The notes: generated by a model not told the origin, from the sequence alone. Counted from the first letter of the stretch, positions 51,605 to 60,952 are shown. The stretch is 64,000 nt of DNA from Oscillatoria sp. SIO1A7 (GCA_010672965.1 JAAHFN010000017.1:1-64000), one strand, 5' to 3'. Numbers and translations: made by a program.

Positions 51605-53707
51605 TTAACTGGACGATCGTTTATTTAGCGATTCGGATTTTTTAGATCGCTTCCGCCGGCTGGCCTCTATACCAACTCCTTCAGAGGATTTTTCGAGGTC
51701 ATTATCTCCACTTAGAAGATCCTCCTCTAGATCGTTCCCTTGTAATAAGGTTTCGGATTCATTGTCTGAGTTCGGCTTATAGTTCTCTAGATCGTCTAGT
51801 TCGGGGAATTCCGGATTATTGCCTCTGTTTGGCTTCTCTTCCTCTATGGCATACTCTGGTAAAAATGTTTCGAGTTTGTCAGCTTCATTGGACTTATCCT
51901 CTTCTAGGGTTTTCCCTTCCAAGATTGCTTCGGAGGCATTAGCTCCATTCTGCATATCTGCCTGCGGATTCAAGAAGTTATTGATAGTCTCAACTCGAAA
52001 TGCTGGAGGAGTATAGTCCTCGGGGAGGTAATTTTCTGGTATGGTAATTTGATGTCCGTCTCGCACTGCTGAGTAGTGGGGAGAGAGGATTTCGATATCT
52101 GCTTCGTTGCAGCGATCTTGGATATTCTGGAATAGCTCCGAGTATATGGATGGCATCAGGTCGGGGCGATCGGTGTAGGCATTCAACTCATAGCTTACAT
52201 AAAAATCATCCAGGCTGGTTTGCAGAACGAAGGTTTCCGGTTCTTCCATAATATGTTCCGTAGCGCGGGCTGCTTCATTTAAGACTCGATACACCTTGCG
52301 CCAGGGTACGTCGTAGCCAAGAGTAACCGCAGCATGCAGAACCAGGGGAGGAATTGCTTCGTCCCGACTGGTCGAGCTGTAGTTGACTATATTACTGCCG
52401 ATAACCGTGGAATTGGGGATAGTAATCACCACATTTTTGGGAGTACAGACGCGAGTGACTAAGAGAGTTTCTTCTACGATAGTTCCGCTAGCATCGCCAA
52501 TATTGACAAAATCGCCTTTTTTGAAAGCGCGGGTGTAGATTAGAATAATACCAGAAACAATGTTAGAGGCAGCACCGCTAGAGCCCAAGGAAACGAGAAT
52601 ACCTACAAAAATAGAGATTCCTTGAAAGGCGGGAGATCCATATCCAGGTAGGTAGGGAAATATAACGATCGTTGACAGAACCATGATGAAGAACTTCACC
52701 AGCTTGTAGGTTGGTTCGGCCCACTCTGCATGAAATCCAGCAAATGACATGGTTCCTCGGCCTAGTTCTGCAAAGACGACTCTAAGGACAATTAAGGTGT
52801 AGTAGGTGATTAATAGAACCAGGCCAATAGTCAGAACTTGTCCAGTATTAATATAGGCAAGGATCTCCCCCGCCATATCTTGCGTCGAAGGAAAGAAATT
52901 GAGGACGGCGGTTATATAGGCAACGGGGATAGCAACCAGAAGAATCAATCCCCCTATCTTAATCAAGCTAACGAAAATATTAGCCAGAAAACCAAGTGCT
53001 AAATTTAATGGGGCGGCGGGCAGCAGGGTAATATTGTTTACTCTCAGGGGGCGAACGGGCTCGCTTCTCAAATAATCTACACTGCCAAAAATCTTAGGTA
53101 TTATGTAAGTCAAAATTCCGAATACAAGCATTAAAGCTAAGGTTGCTAAGAAAGTCAAAGCAATACCTTTTAGCAGTCTATAGGGGCTGTTTTCTCGCTT
53201 GTATTTTTTGATGCTATTTTTTATTATATCTAGATGTGAATTAGCCAGATCTTGCCTGGTTGTCTCGGCTGCTTTCGCATCGTCATCGGTAATAGTAAGA
53301 ATAGTTTTGTCTGCCCGAATAATAGTGGTATTATCCCGTTCTTGAATTCTGAGATCGTCAACCTTAAAGTTTGAGTCTTTGGCTCTCTCTTCAAGCCTTG
53401 TGGAGATCGCCTTTACTCGCTCTTCTGCAGAAAAGTCGCTAACGGGCATTTGAATTATGAAAAGTTCCTCGTCTGCGAGCATGACGGGAAATCCATCGAT
53501 TTTATTGCCAGGAAGTTCGCTAGGCTCTGGGGAATTGTCCTGGGCATAAACCAGGGATGCTGTTGTGGCGACAAAAAATACTGTAACCGCGAGGATGGCG
53601 AATTTTTTAAACCAGGGGCGACTGCCCTGGCGGGGAGCGATTCTCTGTAGGAGATGCTTTGCTATCGCTGCCCAGAACTTTGAGATGGCCCCGATCGCTT
53701 CGTTCAT
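51605..53707 (-). CDS. MscS-family mechanosensitive channel
   Basis: This is a 700-residue membrane protein. It has an N-terminal signal-like helix (FAILAVTVFFVATTASLVYAQ), a periplasmic domain of about 120 residues rich in charged residues, and then about five membrane helices. The last, IFVGILVSLGSSGAASNIVSGIILIYTRAF, is the pore-lining TM3 of MscS, followed by the beta domain FKKGDFVNIGDASGTIVEETLLVTRV...VVITIPNSTVIGSNIVNYS. The C-terminal 130 residues are an acidic, repetitive tail with EGKTLEEDKSNEADK and similar units. It releases solutes under osmotic downshock. The tail is unusual and may bind partners. Confidence 0.9.
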   Translation of the reverse strand: MNEAIGAISKFWAAIAKHLLQRIAPRQGSRPWFKKFAILAVTVFFVATTASLVYAQDNSPEPSELPGNKIDGFPVMLADEELFIIQMPVSDFSAEERVKAISTRLEERAKDSNFKVDDLRIQERDNTTIIRADKTILTITDDDAKAAETTRQDLANSHLDIIKNSIKKYKRENSPYRLLKGIALTFLATLALMLVFGILTYIIPKIFGSVDYLRSEPVRPLRVNNITLLPAAPLNLALGFLANIFVSLIKIGGLILLVAIPVAYITAVLNFFPSTQDMAGEILAYINTGQVLTIGLVLLITYYTLIVLRVVFAELGRGTMSFAGFHAEWAEPTYKLVKFFIMVLSTIVIFPYLPGYGSPAFQGISIFVGILVSLGSSGAASNIVSGIILIYTRAFKKGDFVNIGDASGTIVEETLLVTRVCTPKNVVITIPNSTVIGSNIVNYSSTSRDEAIPPLVLHAAVTLGYDVPWRKVYRVLNEAARATEHIMEEPETFVLQTSLDDFYVSYELNAYTDRPDLMPSIYSELFQNIQDRCNEADIEILSPHYSAVRDGHQITIPENYLPEDYTPPAFRVETINNFLNPQADMQNGANASEAILEGKTLEEDKSNEADKLETFLPEYAIEEEKPNRGNNPEFPELDDLENYKPNSDNESETLLQGNDLEEDLLSGDNDLEKSSEGVGIEASRRKRSKKSESLNKRSSS

Positions 53708-53824
53708 GCTAGATACCTATATTGCACTCCAATGCAAGGGTATTTTATCACATAGCCGGAGCAATATAGGAATTGGGAATTGGGCATTGGGAATTGGGCA
53801 TAGGGCATGGGGCATTGGGCATTG

Positions 53825-53912
53825 GGACTTACGCATACCCGGAAAGCCAATACCACTCTGTAGGGGTCAACGGCCGTTGACCCCTACCACATATAGAGCT
53901 AACACATAAGTC
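53825..53912. repeat. Family A element, decayed right end
   Basis: GGACTTACGCA at 53825 and a degenerate ACACATAAGTC near 53912 bound an interior with GGGGTCAACGGCCGTTGACCCC, as at 11137 and 19833. Runs of TTGGGCATTGGGAATTGGG precede it (53768-53825), and a CAATGCC heptad run lies at 54084-54156, past the end of the next gene. Confidence 0.7.
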
Positions 53913-54156
53913 AATAAATATAAATAATGTCTTTTACAGAAAGTCGCAGGGTAGGGGCAGCCTCGGAGGGAACTGACCCCACAAATTGGGAGACTTGGGG
54001 AAAGTGAAAAGTGAATAGTGAAAAGTGAATAGTGAATAATTCACTTTCTTAACTTTTCACTCTTCACTTTTAACCTTTCATTCCAATGCCCAATGCCCAA
54101 TGCCCAATGCCCAATGCCCAATGCCCAATGCCCTATGCCCTATGCCCTATGCCCTA

Positions 54157-56394
54157 TTATGCTAAAGCACTCTCGCTACCGGAGTCGCTCATAAACATAC
54201 AGGAAGATCCGGTTAATTCTACGACTTGATGGACAAAATCGAAGTCGGGAACGGTTTGCAAGCCCATGAAGTCCATGTCCGCTTGAGGAGCCCGAGTAAT
54301 GCAATCTTTAAAATCTCCTACTAAAACAATCGTTATTGCGGTTTTGGGAATGCGACAAAGATCGCGCAATTCGTCTATATAGCGTCTGGTTGCATGAACT
54401 TCTTCTTCTCGGGAGACGACCGATAGTAGATTAAACTCTGCTTTCCATGCCCGGACGAGTCTTAAGGCCATGAGGATGCCAAGATTAATGCTGCCTTTTT
54501 CTAGGCGTTCGGACATGGGCAAGTCATCAAGTTGCGGACGAAGCCAAAGGTTTACTACTTCTGCGCGCCCCAAACCAGCGACGGGATGGCGGCTGAAGAG
54601 CATTACTCCTACATTGAGGCGTCTGGCTTCTTGGAATACGGGAATCATCGGCTCCCAGCGGGTTCGGTTTTCGGGAAAGCGCAAAAACAATACGTTAGGT
54701 CGGAAAAAAGCGCTTTGTAGAGATTGCAAGGCGGCGATAATTCCAGAGGCATCGGTCTGAACGTCCATTACGGAGAAGTTGGTAAAGATGCGCCGCTTGC
54801 GAATAGCGCCGCTAAGTTCTCGAATCCGCCGGGATAGTTCGGGAACGGTTTCTTTGTTGGCTAGACCTAATAGTTTGATGGCTCCTTCGGGCTGGCAGAA
54901 GTCGATGAGTAGGCGAAACTCGCCGAGCAGTTGGGATTTGCCTTCTACGGGGACGAGTAGGGTTGGTTTCCAGGCACGGAAGCTAGCAACGTCTAGTTCG
55001 ATTACTTTGATGGCAGCCCATTCGGCGATCGCTACAAATATGCCGCTACGAGCATCGGCCGGACGCCGTTCCCGGGGCTGACTGGCAAGCCGCAAATAAA
55101 TTGCTGCTACGACGGCGATCGCTCCAGCGCTGAAAAGGGGATTAATCACGAACATGGCAAAAAAGCAACCGGCTGCACCAAAGAAAGGAACTGTTGCTGG
55201 CAGCCGGAAGGTGGGGCGAAAATTCATCAGACCCAGGCTGGATTCTACCAACACCACTACGTTAATCGTGGCGTAGGTAATTAAGAAAAACATAGTAATA
55301 AGAGGAGCGATCGCATTTAGGTCTCGCATCAAAAGAGCTACGAATGCGATCGCGCCGCTGACCAATAGCGCCCGACGGGGTTCGCCATTGGACGAGAGCT
55401 TTGCAACCCATTTTCCTCCGGGCAATACTCCATCCTTGCCCAAGGCCATCAAAATCCTTGGCGCGCCGACAAGAGACGAGAGCGCTGCAGAAAAAGTCGC
55501 TGCCTGCAAGCCTCCCAGAACTGCCGGTGCCCATAAGGAGCGATCGACCATAATAGTGTAGTTTTCCACCAGTTCCTCGGGAGTTCCGGCGCGAGAAACC
55601 CACCAGGACAGTGCCAGATAAATCGCAGCACTTACGCCTATGGCCGAGAGCGTTCCCACCGGAATGCTTTGGCGGCTATTTTTCAATTCTCCCGACATAT
55701 TCACTCCGGACATAATTCCCGTTGCGGCTGGAAAAAATACTGCGAATACTCCCCAAAAGCCGTTGCCGGAACCGGCAAAATCTCCCCACCAGACTATCTG
55801 CCCGGCTCCTTCCCAGGAAACGCTACTGCCAAAAATGGATACTAGGGAAGCTCCGATTAAGACCATGACGAGATATTGGATGCGAAAAGCGAGGCTGGCG
55901 CTGATGTAAGCAACGAGAAATACTAAGCCGAAGGCGGCCATATCGACGGCCAGTGCGGGATGGTTGGGAAAGATGCTCTGCCATCCTTCGCGGAAACCAA
56001 AAATATACATGGCGACAGCTAGAGCCTGGGAAAGAAATAGGGGCACGCCGACGCTCCCGCCAATTTCCACCCCGAGAGATTTGGAAATCATCGCATAGGG
56101 CCCGCCAGCTTTTAGGCGCGTATTTGAGGCGATCGAGGATACAGACAATCCCGTTGCTAGGGTGATGCTTACTGCTAGGAGTACGACCAATAGCCCCCCC
56201 AACAATCCGGCATTACCGACCACCCAGCCCATGCGCAGGTACATGATCACCCCGAGAATGGTGAGCAATGTAGGTTTGAATACTCCTTCAAAAGAGCCGT
56301 AGAGTTTTGGAGTTGGGGCACCTGCTCTTTTCTCGCGCTTACCCTGCGCCGGTTCCAGCTTGCTCGTCAACATTACTTCCTGCTTGCTCGTCAA
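54157..56394 (-). CDS. SLC12-type permease, second paralogue
   Basis: This is a 745-residue membrane protein with the same layout as the gene at 30652: APC-superfamily helices starting FKPTLLTILGVIMYLRMGWVVGN, then a cytoplasmic alpha/beta domain of about 290 residues. Segments such as SITLATGLSVSSIASNTRLKAGGPYAMISKSLGVE correspond closely between the two. The substrate is unknown. The TTG at 56394 has AAAGGAGG nine bases upstream; an ATG eight codons later follows a second copy of the same TTGACGAGCAAGCAGGAAG-type start sequence, so the start region holds a short direct repeat. Confidence 0.83.
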   Translation of the reverse strand: MTSKQEVMLTSKLEPAQGKREKRAGAPTPKLYGSFEGVFKPTLLTILGVIMYLRMGWVVGNAGLLGGLLVVLLAVSITLATGLSVSSIASNTRLKAGGPYAMISKSLGVEIGGSVGVPLFLSQALAVAMYIFGFREGWQSIFPNHPALAVDMAAFGLVFLVAYISASLAFRIQYLVMVLIGASLVSIFGSSVSWEGAGQIVWWGDFAGSGNGFWGVFAVFFPAATGIMSGVNMSGELKNSRQSIPVGTLSAIGVSAAIYLALSWWVSRAGTPEELVENYTIMVDRSLWAPAVLGGLQAATFSAALSSLVGAPRILMALGKDGVLPGGKWVAKLSSNGEPRRALLVSGAIAFVALLMRDLNAIAPLITMFFLITYATINVVVLVESSLGLMNFRPTFRLPATVPFFGAAGCFFAMFVINPLFSAGAIAVVAAIYLRLASQPRERRPADARSGIFVAIAEWAAIKVIELDVASFRAWKPTLLVPVEGKSQLLGEFRLLIDFCQPEGAIKLLGLANKETVPELSRRIRELSGAIRKRRIFTNFSVMDVQTDASGIIAALQSLQSAFFRPNVLFLRFPENRTRWEPMIPVFQEARRLNVGVMLFSRHPVAGLGRAEVVNLWLRPQLDDLPMSERLEKGSINLGILMALRLVRAWKAEFNLLSVVSREEEVHATRRYIDELRDLCRIPKTAITIVLVGDFKDCITRAPQADMDFMGLQTVPDFDFVHQVVELTGSSCMFMSDSGSESALA

Positions 56395-56524
56395 CGTTAG
56401 AATCCTCCTTTGGCCAGTTTCAATTAAATGAAAGTTAGAGTAGAGTGAATTAGATTGCGGCCAGAATGCACGGGTCGCCGTTTCTTAGCAAGTTACGGCA
56501 ATCGCCGCTTCCGTTCCGGAACGC

Positions 56525-56702
56525 GAGCCAGAAACCCGGTTTTGCAGGAAAAACCTGGTTTCTTAAGCTGGTGCGTTATTGGCGAGCCAGAAACCTGGTT
56601 TTTTTTGAAAAACCGGGTTTCTTAGGTTTCTTAAGCTGGTGCGGTATTGGGTGCGATCGCCCGATCGAGAAACCCGGTTTTTTGCAAAAACCGGGTTTCT
56701 TA
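56525..56702. repeat. GAAACCCGG/CCGGGTTTC inverted repeats
   Basis: At least three pairs of AGAAACC(C/T)GGTTTTT with AAAAACCGGGTTTCT lie in this gap. Other copies occur at about 45488, 47269, 48502, 49906 and 59298. They form strong hairpins with small loops, and some may end transcripts. Confidence 0.7.
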
Positions 56703-56731
56703 AGTCAACTCAAAACTCAAAACTCAAAACT

Positions 56732-58633
56732 TTAACTAAGTGTCGTCGTTCCCAAGGCCGGGTTCGCCGTTATGGAGAGTGTCGTAATCCCTTCAACGAC
56801 GCCAATCAAGTCGCCAGCAGCGGTTGAGATGTTTACATTTCCGCCAGCGGCATCAAAACGATACTCGGCTTGGGCTCCGGCTAGTTGGATTCTATCTCTG
56901 AGCGGCTCGAAGTTCTGAATAATGGCAAAATCAACGTTGCCGCCACCTTCATAAAACTTTTGAGGGCTGGGATTTGCGGGGCTAACGCCAGTTCCCAGAA
57001 TAAAAGCATCCGAGCCAGCATTGCCAATGAGGGTATCGATTTCGCCTCTTCCTAGAGAGGTGGAGCCAATGTCCGCTTGAGTTCCTCCGGTGATAATATC
57101 TACGTCAACCCCTGCCAGCAAGGTTGCCGCGCCAAAGCCAGAAACTATATCGTTACCTCTGCTGCCATTGAAAAGAGCTTCTCGCCCTTCAAATTGGCCG
57201 AGATTTTGATAATGTTCCAATCCAGAGCCGATCGCTCCCGATGCCACGGCCACAGCAATATCGGCATTATCTTGCAAATAAAATAGTTCGTTGAAACCGG
57301 CGGCGGTTCCTGGGGCAGGAACTCCTGGGGCAGCAGCTCCTGGGGTAGCCGTTCCCAAGGGACGAAGCTCGAATTGGCCGAATGCAAGATAATGTTCCAA
57401 ACCAGAACTGAGGGTACGAGCGGCAACTGCTTGGGCGATATCTGCGTTAGCGGCTAAATAGGCTTGTTCGTTGTAGTTAATGCCGACCCCGGGAGCGGAA
57501 GTTATGTGGAGCTGCCGACCTTCAAATATTCCCGAATCGCGGTAATGCTGCCAGCCGGATGCGATCGCTCTTCCAGTAACTGCAGCGCTGACATCTGGAT
57601 TAGCGTTTAAATAGCCTTGTTCGTCGAAGCCAGCCGGGATAGCCGCAGTAGGAGCGATCGCTTCCGTTCCCAAAGCACGACGCTCGAATTGGCCAGATTG
57701 CAGGTAATGGGATAGACCAGAAGTAACTATACCCGCTAAAACTGCGGTTCGTACATCCGGGTTAGCGTCTAAATAAGCTTGTTCTCGGAAATTAATTCCT
57801 ACTCCAGGACTGTTAAAAGTCCAGAGCAGTCGCCCTTCAAAGCGTCCAAAATCCAGATAGTGGTCTAACCCAGAAAAGAAACTTCCCGAACTAACCGCTA
57901 GCGCTATATCTGGGTTGGCATTTAAGTACGATCGCTCGTCAAAGAAATTGCGCAGGGTATCAAACTCGCTATTTGCCAATCCGCTATTAAACCCACGATC
58001 GAAGTCATCGTCGAAATCGTCGTCGAAATCATCGTCGAAATCGTCGTCGAAATCGTCGTCGAAGTCATCGTCGAAGTCATTATCGAAGTCATTATCGAAC
58101 TCATTGTCGAAATCGTCGTCGAAATTGTTGTCAAAATCGTTGTCAAAATCATCGTCATCGTCGAAATCGTCGTCGAAGTCATCGTCTTCAGTAAAAAGAT
58201 TGGCCACTAAATCTAGCAAACTGTTTTGTTCCACTTGTCCTACCTCTATAAAGTTATTATCGAGCCTAAACTCATCTAAGTCTTCCGCTAAGAGATCGTT
58301 GTCATCCTCGATTTCTGAGAATAAATCGGTTTCTGTCAAAAAATTCCTGTTTGCTTCTGAGACAGAGCCCAGAGGGTTGAAGTTTTCAAAATCAATATCG
58401 TTAAACGAGATTTCTAGATTACCGAGATCTATAGCTTCCAGATCCTCGCTATTTTCCCGATCGCCCCGATCGTCTCTATCGCTCCTCGGGCTATTGCTGT
58501 CGTTCGCATCGCTCCGGTCGCCGTTAGTAGAATTTTCAGTTTCATTGCGATCGCTCGCATCGTTCTGGTCGCCGTTAGTAGAATCTTCAGTCTCCTCATC
58601 TGCAAACAAATTAACCGCAAACTCATCCATCAT
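56732..58633 (-). CDS. Acidic repeat protein with five NANPD repeats and RTX-like end
   Basis: The protein is about 633 residues from the ATG at 58633, five bases after GGAGG. The first 150 residues are very acidic and Ser/Asn-rich. Residues about 150-215 are DFDD repeats encoded by short tandem DNA repeats. The middle holds five copies of a 50-60 residue unit with YL(N/D/A)ANPD...SGLxHYxxxGxFExR, each probably a helical hairpin. The last 150 residues contain GSRGNDIVSGFGAATLLAGVD and IDTLIGNAGSDAFILG, like calcium-binding RTX modules. No signal peptide is seen, but RTX-type proteins use a C-terminal export signal. It is probably a cell-surface or secreted calcium-binding protein. Confidence 0.75.
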   Translation of the reverse strand: MMDEFAVNLFADEETEDSTNGDQNDASDRNETENSTNGDRSDANDSNSPRSDRDDRGDRENSEDLEAIDLGNLEISFNDIDFENFNPLGSVSEANRNFLTETDLFSEIEDDNDLLAEDLDEFRLDNNFIEVGQVEQNSLLDLVANLFTEDDDFDDDFDDDDDFDNDFDNNFDDDFDNEFDNDFDNDFDDDFDDDFDDDFDDDFDDDFDDDFDRGFNSGLANSEFDTLRNFFDERSYLNANPDIALAVSSGSFFSGLDHYLDFGRFEGRLLWTFNSPGVGINFREQAYLDANPDVRTAVLAGIVTSGLSHYLQSGQFERRALGTEAIAPTAAIPAGFDEQGYLNANPDVSAAVTGRAIASGWQHYRDSGIFEGRQLHITSAPGVGINYNEQAYLAANADIAQAVAARTLSSGLEHYLAFGQFELRPLGTATPGAAAPGVPAPGTAAGFNELFYLQDNADIAVAVASGAIGSGLEHYQNLGQFEGREALFNGSRGNDIVSGFGAATLLAGVDVDIITGGTQADIGSTSLGRGEIDTLIGNAGSDAFILGTGVSPANPSPQKFYEGGGNVDFAIIQNFEPLRDRIQLAGAQAEYRFDAAGGNVNISTAAGDLIGVVEGITTLSITANPALGTTTLS

Positions 58634-59329
58634 CAATTCCTCCTTTTGCGATCGCCCTACTGCACAAACGCTCCACTTTAAAAAATCGCTAATATAGCAG
58701 TAAGCAGTAAGCTGTCAGCTGTCAGCCCTATGCGCTATGCCCCGGAGGGCAGGCTTCGCCAACGCGCAGGCGAAGCCTACGACTTCGCTCAGAACATGCT
58801 TTCAGTCAAAGCCTTGCCAATTCAAGATGTTGGCGTTTTGCAACTGTCCTAACCCGAATCCTATGTGCTATAACAGACTATCCATTGCATGTGGATTGCC
58901 TGGGAGATAAAAGTCGTTAATTAATGACAACAGTAGGCCAGAGGAGTTTTCCGGTTTTGTTTGCGATCGCTTGATCCAGGGTGTGGGGTGTCGGGTGTGG
59001 GGTGTCGGGTGTGGGGTAAAACCCCTCACAAAACTCGACCGTGCCATTTGCCCTTACTGCCGGTCAAAAGTCTCAAGGTAATAAGTCAAAAGTCCCCTTG
59101 TCCCCAAGTCTCCTTGTCCCCAAGTCTCCTTGAGAGCTGACTGCTGTATTTGGCTTTTTGCCGATCGCGATCGCAACCAATTATCCAGAGTCGCTGAATT
59201 TCTTGAAAGTTCCGTATAACCTCCCCTTGTACCCCATTTTTCTGGTCCCATTTTTACCTTGTCCCCTTGTTGCGGGGCTGCATGGGCTCCAATATACGAG
59301 AAACCGGGTTTCTCAAATCAAAGAAACAA
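58634..59329. other. Intergenic region with repeats
   Basis: A family E copy lies at about 58690-58870. It includes an ACGCGCAGGCGAAGCC segment that may be an insert. GGGTGTGGGGTGTCGGG heptads lie at 58980-59020, and TCCTTGTCCCCAAGTC direct repeats at 59095-59135. No credible gene is seen. Confidence 0.5.
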
Positions 59330-59397
59330 GGGTTTGCCCTTGGCGTAACGTTGGATTTTAGCGATCGCTTCTAAAATATCTTCTGTATAGGTAGGGT
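59330..59397 (-). pseudogene. Relic of a second HepT/DUF86 N terminus
   Basis: The minus strand reads YTEDILEAIAKIQRYAKG, the typical first helix of HepT (DUF86) proteins. It has no start codon and runs into repeat sequence. It lies just downstream of the hepT-type gene and is not part of that frame. Confidence 0.6.
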
Positions 59398-59420
59398 GCT
59401 AGGAGCGCACCACAAGTTGC

Positions 59421-59751
59421 TTATTCTTCGTCCAGCAACTTGCGCAGAGATAACGCCAATGGAGTTAGGTCTTCTTGGATGGCTTGCCAGACAATCTCTA
59501 AATCTACTTGAAAATATTCGTGTATTACCACATTGCGCATACCGCGAACGTCAATCCAAGGAATTTCTGGATAGCGCTCTGTAACTTCAGGCGGTAGATG
59601 TCGAGCTGCTTCGCCTATAATCGCGATATTGTATAGCACCGATTTCACTGTCTGCTCCGCAGGCTGAAAATCATCGAAATTCATGCTACAAGTGAATCTC
59701 TCAATTTCATCAATAGCTTTTAAAATATCTCCAATTCGGTCTCTTAAGCGT
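59421..59751 (-). pseudogene. HepT-type RNase toxin, start lost to a MITE
   Basis: The frame from the MITE edge reads LRDRIGDILKAIDEIERF then TCSMNFDDFQPAEQTVKSVLYNI and so on to the stop. This is the HepT (DUF86) fold with the catalytic RNVVIH (RX4-6H) motif intact in the C-terminal half. No ATG or GTG exists before LRDRIGD; upstream codons belong to the inserted element. The first usable ATG is at 59684 and would make an 87-residue protein lacking the first helix. HepT is an RNase or AMPylated toxin paired with MntA. This copy is probably inactive or altered. Confidence 0.75.
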
Positions 59752-59864
59752 CTAGTGCAGCGCGGCAGAAATAACCCAGAACGCCGGATAGTGGCTCAAA
59801 ACCAGGGTACTTTGGCACTTTGAATTTTGAATTTTGAATTTTGAATTCCGCGCAGCGGCACTAG
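59752..59864. repeat. Family D MITE-like insertion in the MntA/HepT operon
   Basis: The 113-base element has exact terminal inverted repeats CTAGTGC and GCACTAG and imperfect subterminal AGCGCGG/CCGCGCAGC repeats. The right half carries AATTTTG repeats. The right-end CTAG supplies the stop codon of mntA, and the left end replaces the start of the hepT-type gene. A sister copy lies at 12226-12341. Confidence 0.75.
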
Positions 59865-60151
59865 ATGGCACGGACGGCCTCCTCGATAACAGATTCTCGT
59901 AAGTATGGCCTGAGAGAGTTCGGCGTACCTAAATCTACCGAACAATCCAGAATTGCTTCCAAATATCGCTGAAGTCGCATAAATGTAAACAAACCCACTG
60001 GCGTCTCGAATTCCACTAATAAATCCACATCGCTGTCTGACCCTGCTTCGTCTCGCGCCACCGAGCCAAACAGGGATAGAGATTTTACTCTAAATTTTTT
60101 GATTTCCTCCTGATGTGCGTTCAAAATTGCTATAGCTTCCTCTCGCCTCAT
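59861..60151 (-). CDS. mntA: MntA-type nucleotidyltransferase antitoxin
   Basis: This is a 96-residue protein behind an AGGAGG site. It carries the minimal nucleotidyltransferase motif LFGSVARDEAGSDSDVDLLVEF (GS-x10-DxD), which AMPylates and silences HepT in known MNT/HepT pairs. The C-terminal DLGTPNSLRPYLRESVIEEA matches the family. Its stop codon TAG lies at the end of an inserted MITE, so a few natural last residues may be lost. The domain is otherwise intact. Its partner downstream has lost its start. Confidence 0.87.
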   Translation of the reverse strand: MRREEAIAILNAHQEEIKKFRVKSLSLFGSVARDEAGSDSDVDLLVEFETPVGLFTFMRLQRYLEAILDCSVDLGTPNSLRPYLRESVIEEAVRAI

Positions 60152-60188
60152 ATTTTTTCCTCCTAACTAGACTTTAAATTCGCTGCAA

Positions 60189-60313
60189 AATAGTTAGGGT
60201 GTGGGGTGTGGGGTTTAGGGTGTAGGGAAGGGCAGAAGATTTGACAATCGCTTCCCTACACCCTACACCCCACACCCCACACCCCACACCCCACACCCCA
60301 CACCCTAACTATT
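60189..60313. repeat. G-rich heptad hairpin element
   Basis: The left arm AATAGTTAGGGTGTGGGG is the inverse of the right arm CCCCACACCCTAACTATT. Between are GGGTGTG/CACACCC heptads and a short GCAGAAGATTTGACAATCG loop. It is analogous to 18173-18441. It lies between mntA and the Uma2-family gene. Confidence 0.75.
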
Positions 60314-60325
60314 GATTCCCAATAC

Positions 60326-60913
60326 CTAATCTTCAAATAGGGTCTGGAAATCCAAGACAAAACCGGGCAGCAGGGGCTCCCCCGAGACAACCGTAGGATT
60401 ATCGAGTATTTCTACTTCTCCGTTGGGATAGTAAACCTCCACTTGCCTAGTCTTTGGAATAATGAGCCATCCCAGCCGCATATTGTTGGATCGGTATTCT
60501 CTCATCTTCGCTTGCAACTCTTCTAGATCGTCAGTAGCGGAAAGTAGCTCTACTATAAAGTCAGGGCAAAGTGGGGGTAACTTTCGCCTTTGCTGGGGAG
60601 TCAAAGCATCCCATCTATCTCGCTGCACCCAGGCCGCATCGGGAGAACGAGTCGATCCATTGGGAAGCTTAAATCCAGTCGAAGAATCGAAGACTATGCC
60701 CAGCTTATTCTGACGACTCCAGGCTTGTAGTTGAAACCCCAGTTCGGCATTTCGCTTGCCCGTTTCTCCTCCGGTTAGGGACGCGATTAATATTTCTCCT
60801 CGTTCGTTTCTCTCAAATTTTAAATCTCGATTGGCCTGACAAAGCTCAAAAAATTGCTCGTCAGAGAGACTGAGACTTAGGATCGGGCGTAGGTTTAAGG
60901 TGACGGCTGTCAT
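60326..60913 (-). CDS. Uma2-family (DUF820) PD-(D/E)XK endonuclease
   Basis: This is a 195-residue protein. Family marks are LTGGETGKRNAELGFQL, RSPDAAWVQRDRWD, and DFIVELLSATDDLEELQAKMREYRSNNMRLGWLI, which give the PD...ELLS core (the second acidic residue with Leu-Leu-Ser), then PGFVLDFQTLF. These solitary nucleases are abundant in cyanobacteria and often spread. The true role is unknown. It is complete. A broken relative lies directly upstream at 60953-61147. Confidence 0.88.
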   Translation of the reverse strand: MTAVTLNLRPILSLSLSDEQFFELCQANRDLKFERNERGEILIASLTGGETGKRNAELGFQLQAWSRQNKLGIVFDSSTGFKLPNGSTRSPDAAWVQRDRWDALTPQQRRKLPPLCPDFIVELLSATDDLEELQAKMREYRSNNMRLGWLIIPKTRQVEVYYPNGEVEILDNPTVVSGEPLLPGFVLDFQTLFED

Positions 60914-60952
60914 AGATATTTCTCGGCTATATAGCTTCTAAGCGTGTTATAC

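Noticed and set aside
51378-51628. Gly/Trp- or His/Pro-rich short proteins
   Set aside because: They are translations of CCCACAC heptads and occur in several frames at once.
57915-58697. 260-residue Ser/Lys-rich open frame on the plus strand
   Set aside because: It is the antisense shadow of the DFDD-coding repeats, and the minus-strand gene has a ribosome-binding site and a sensible domain order.
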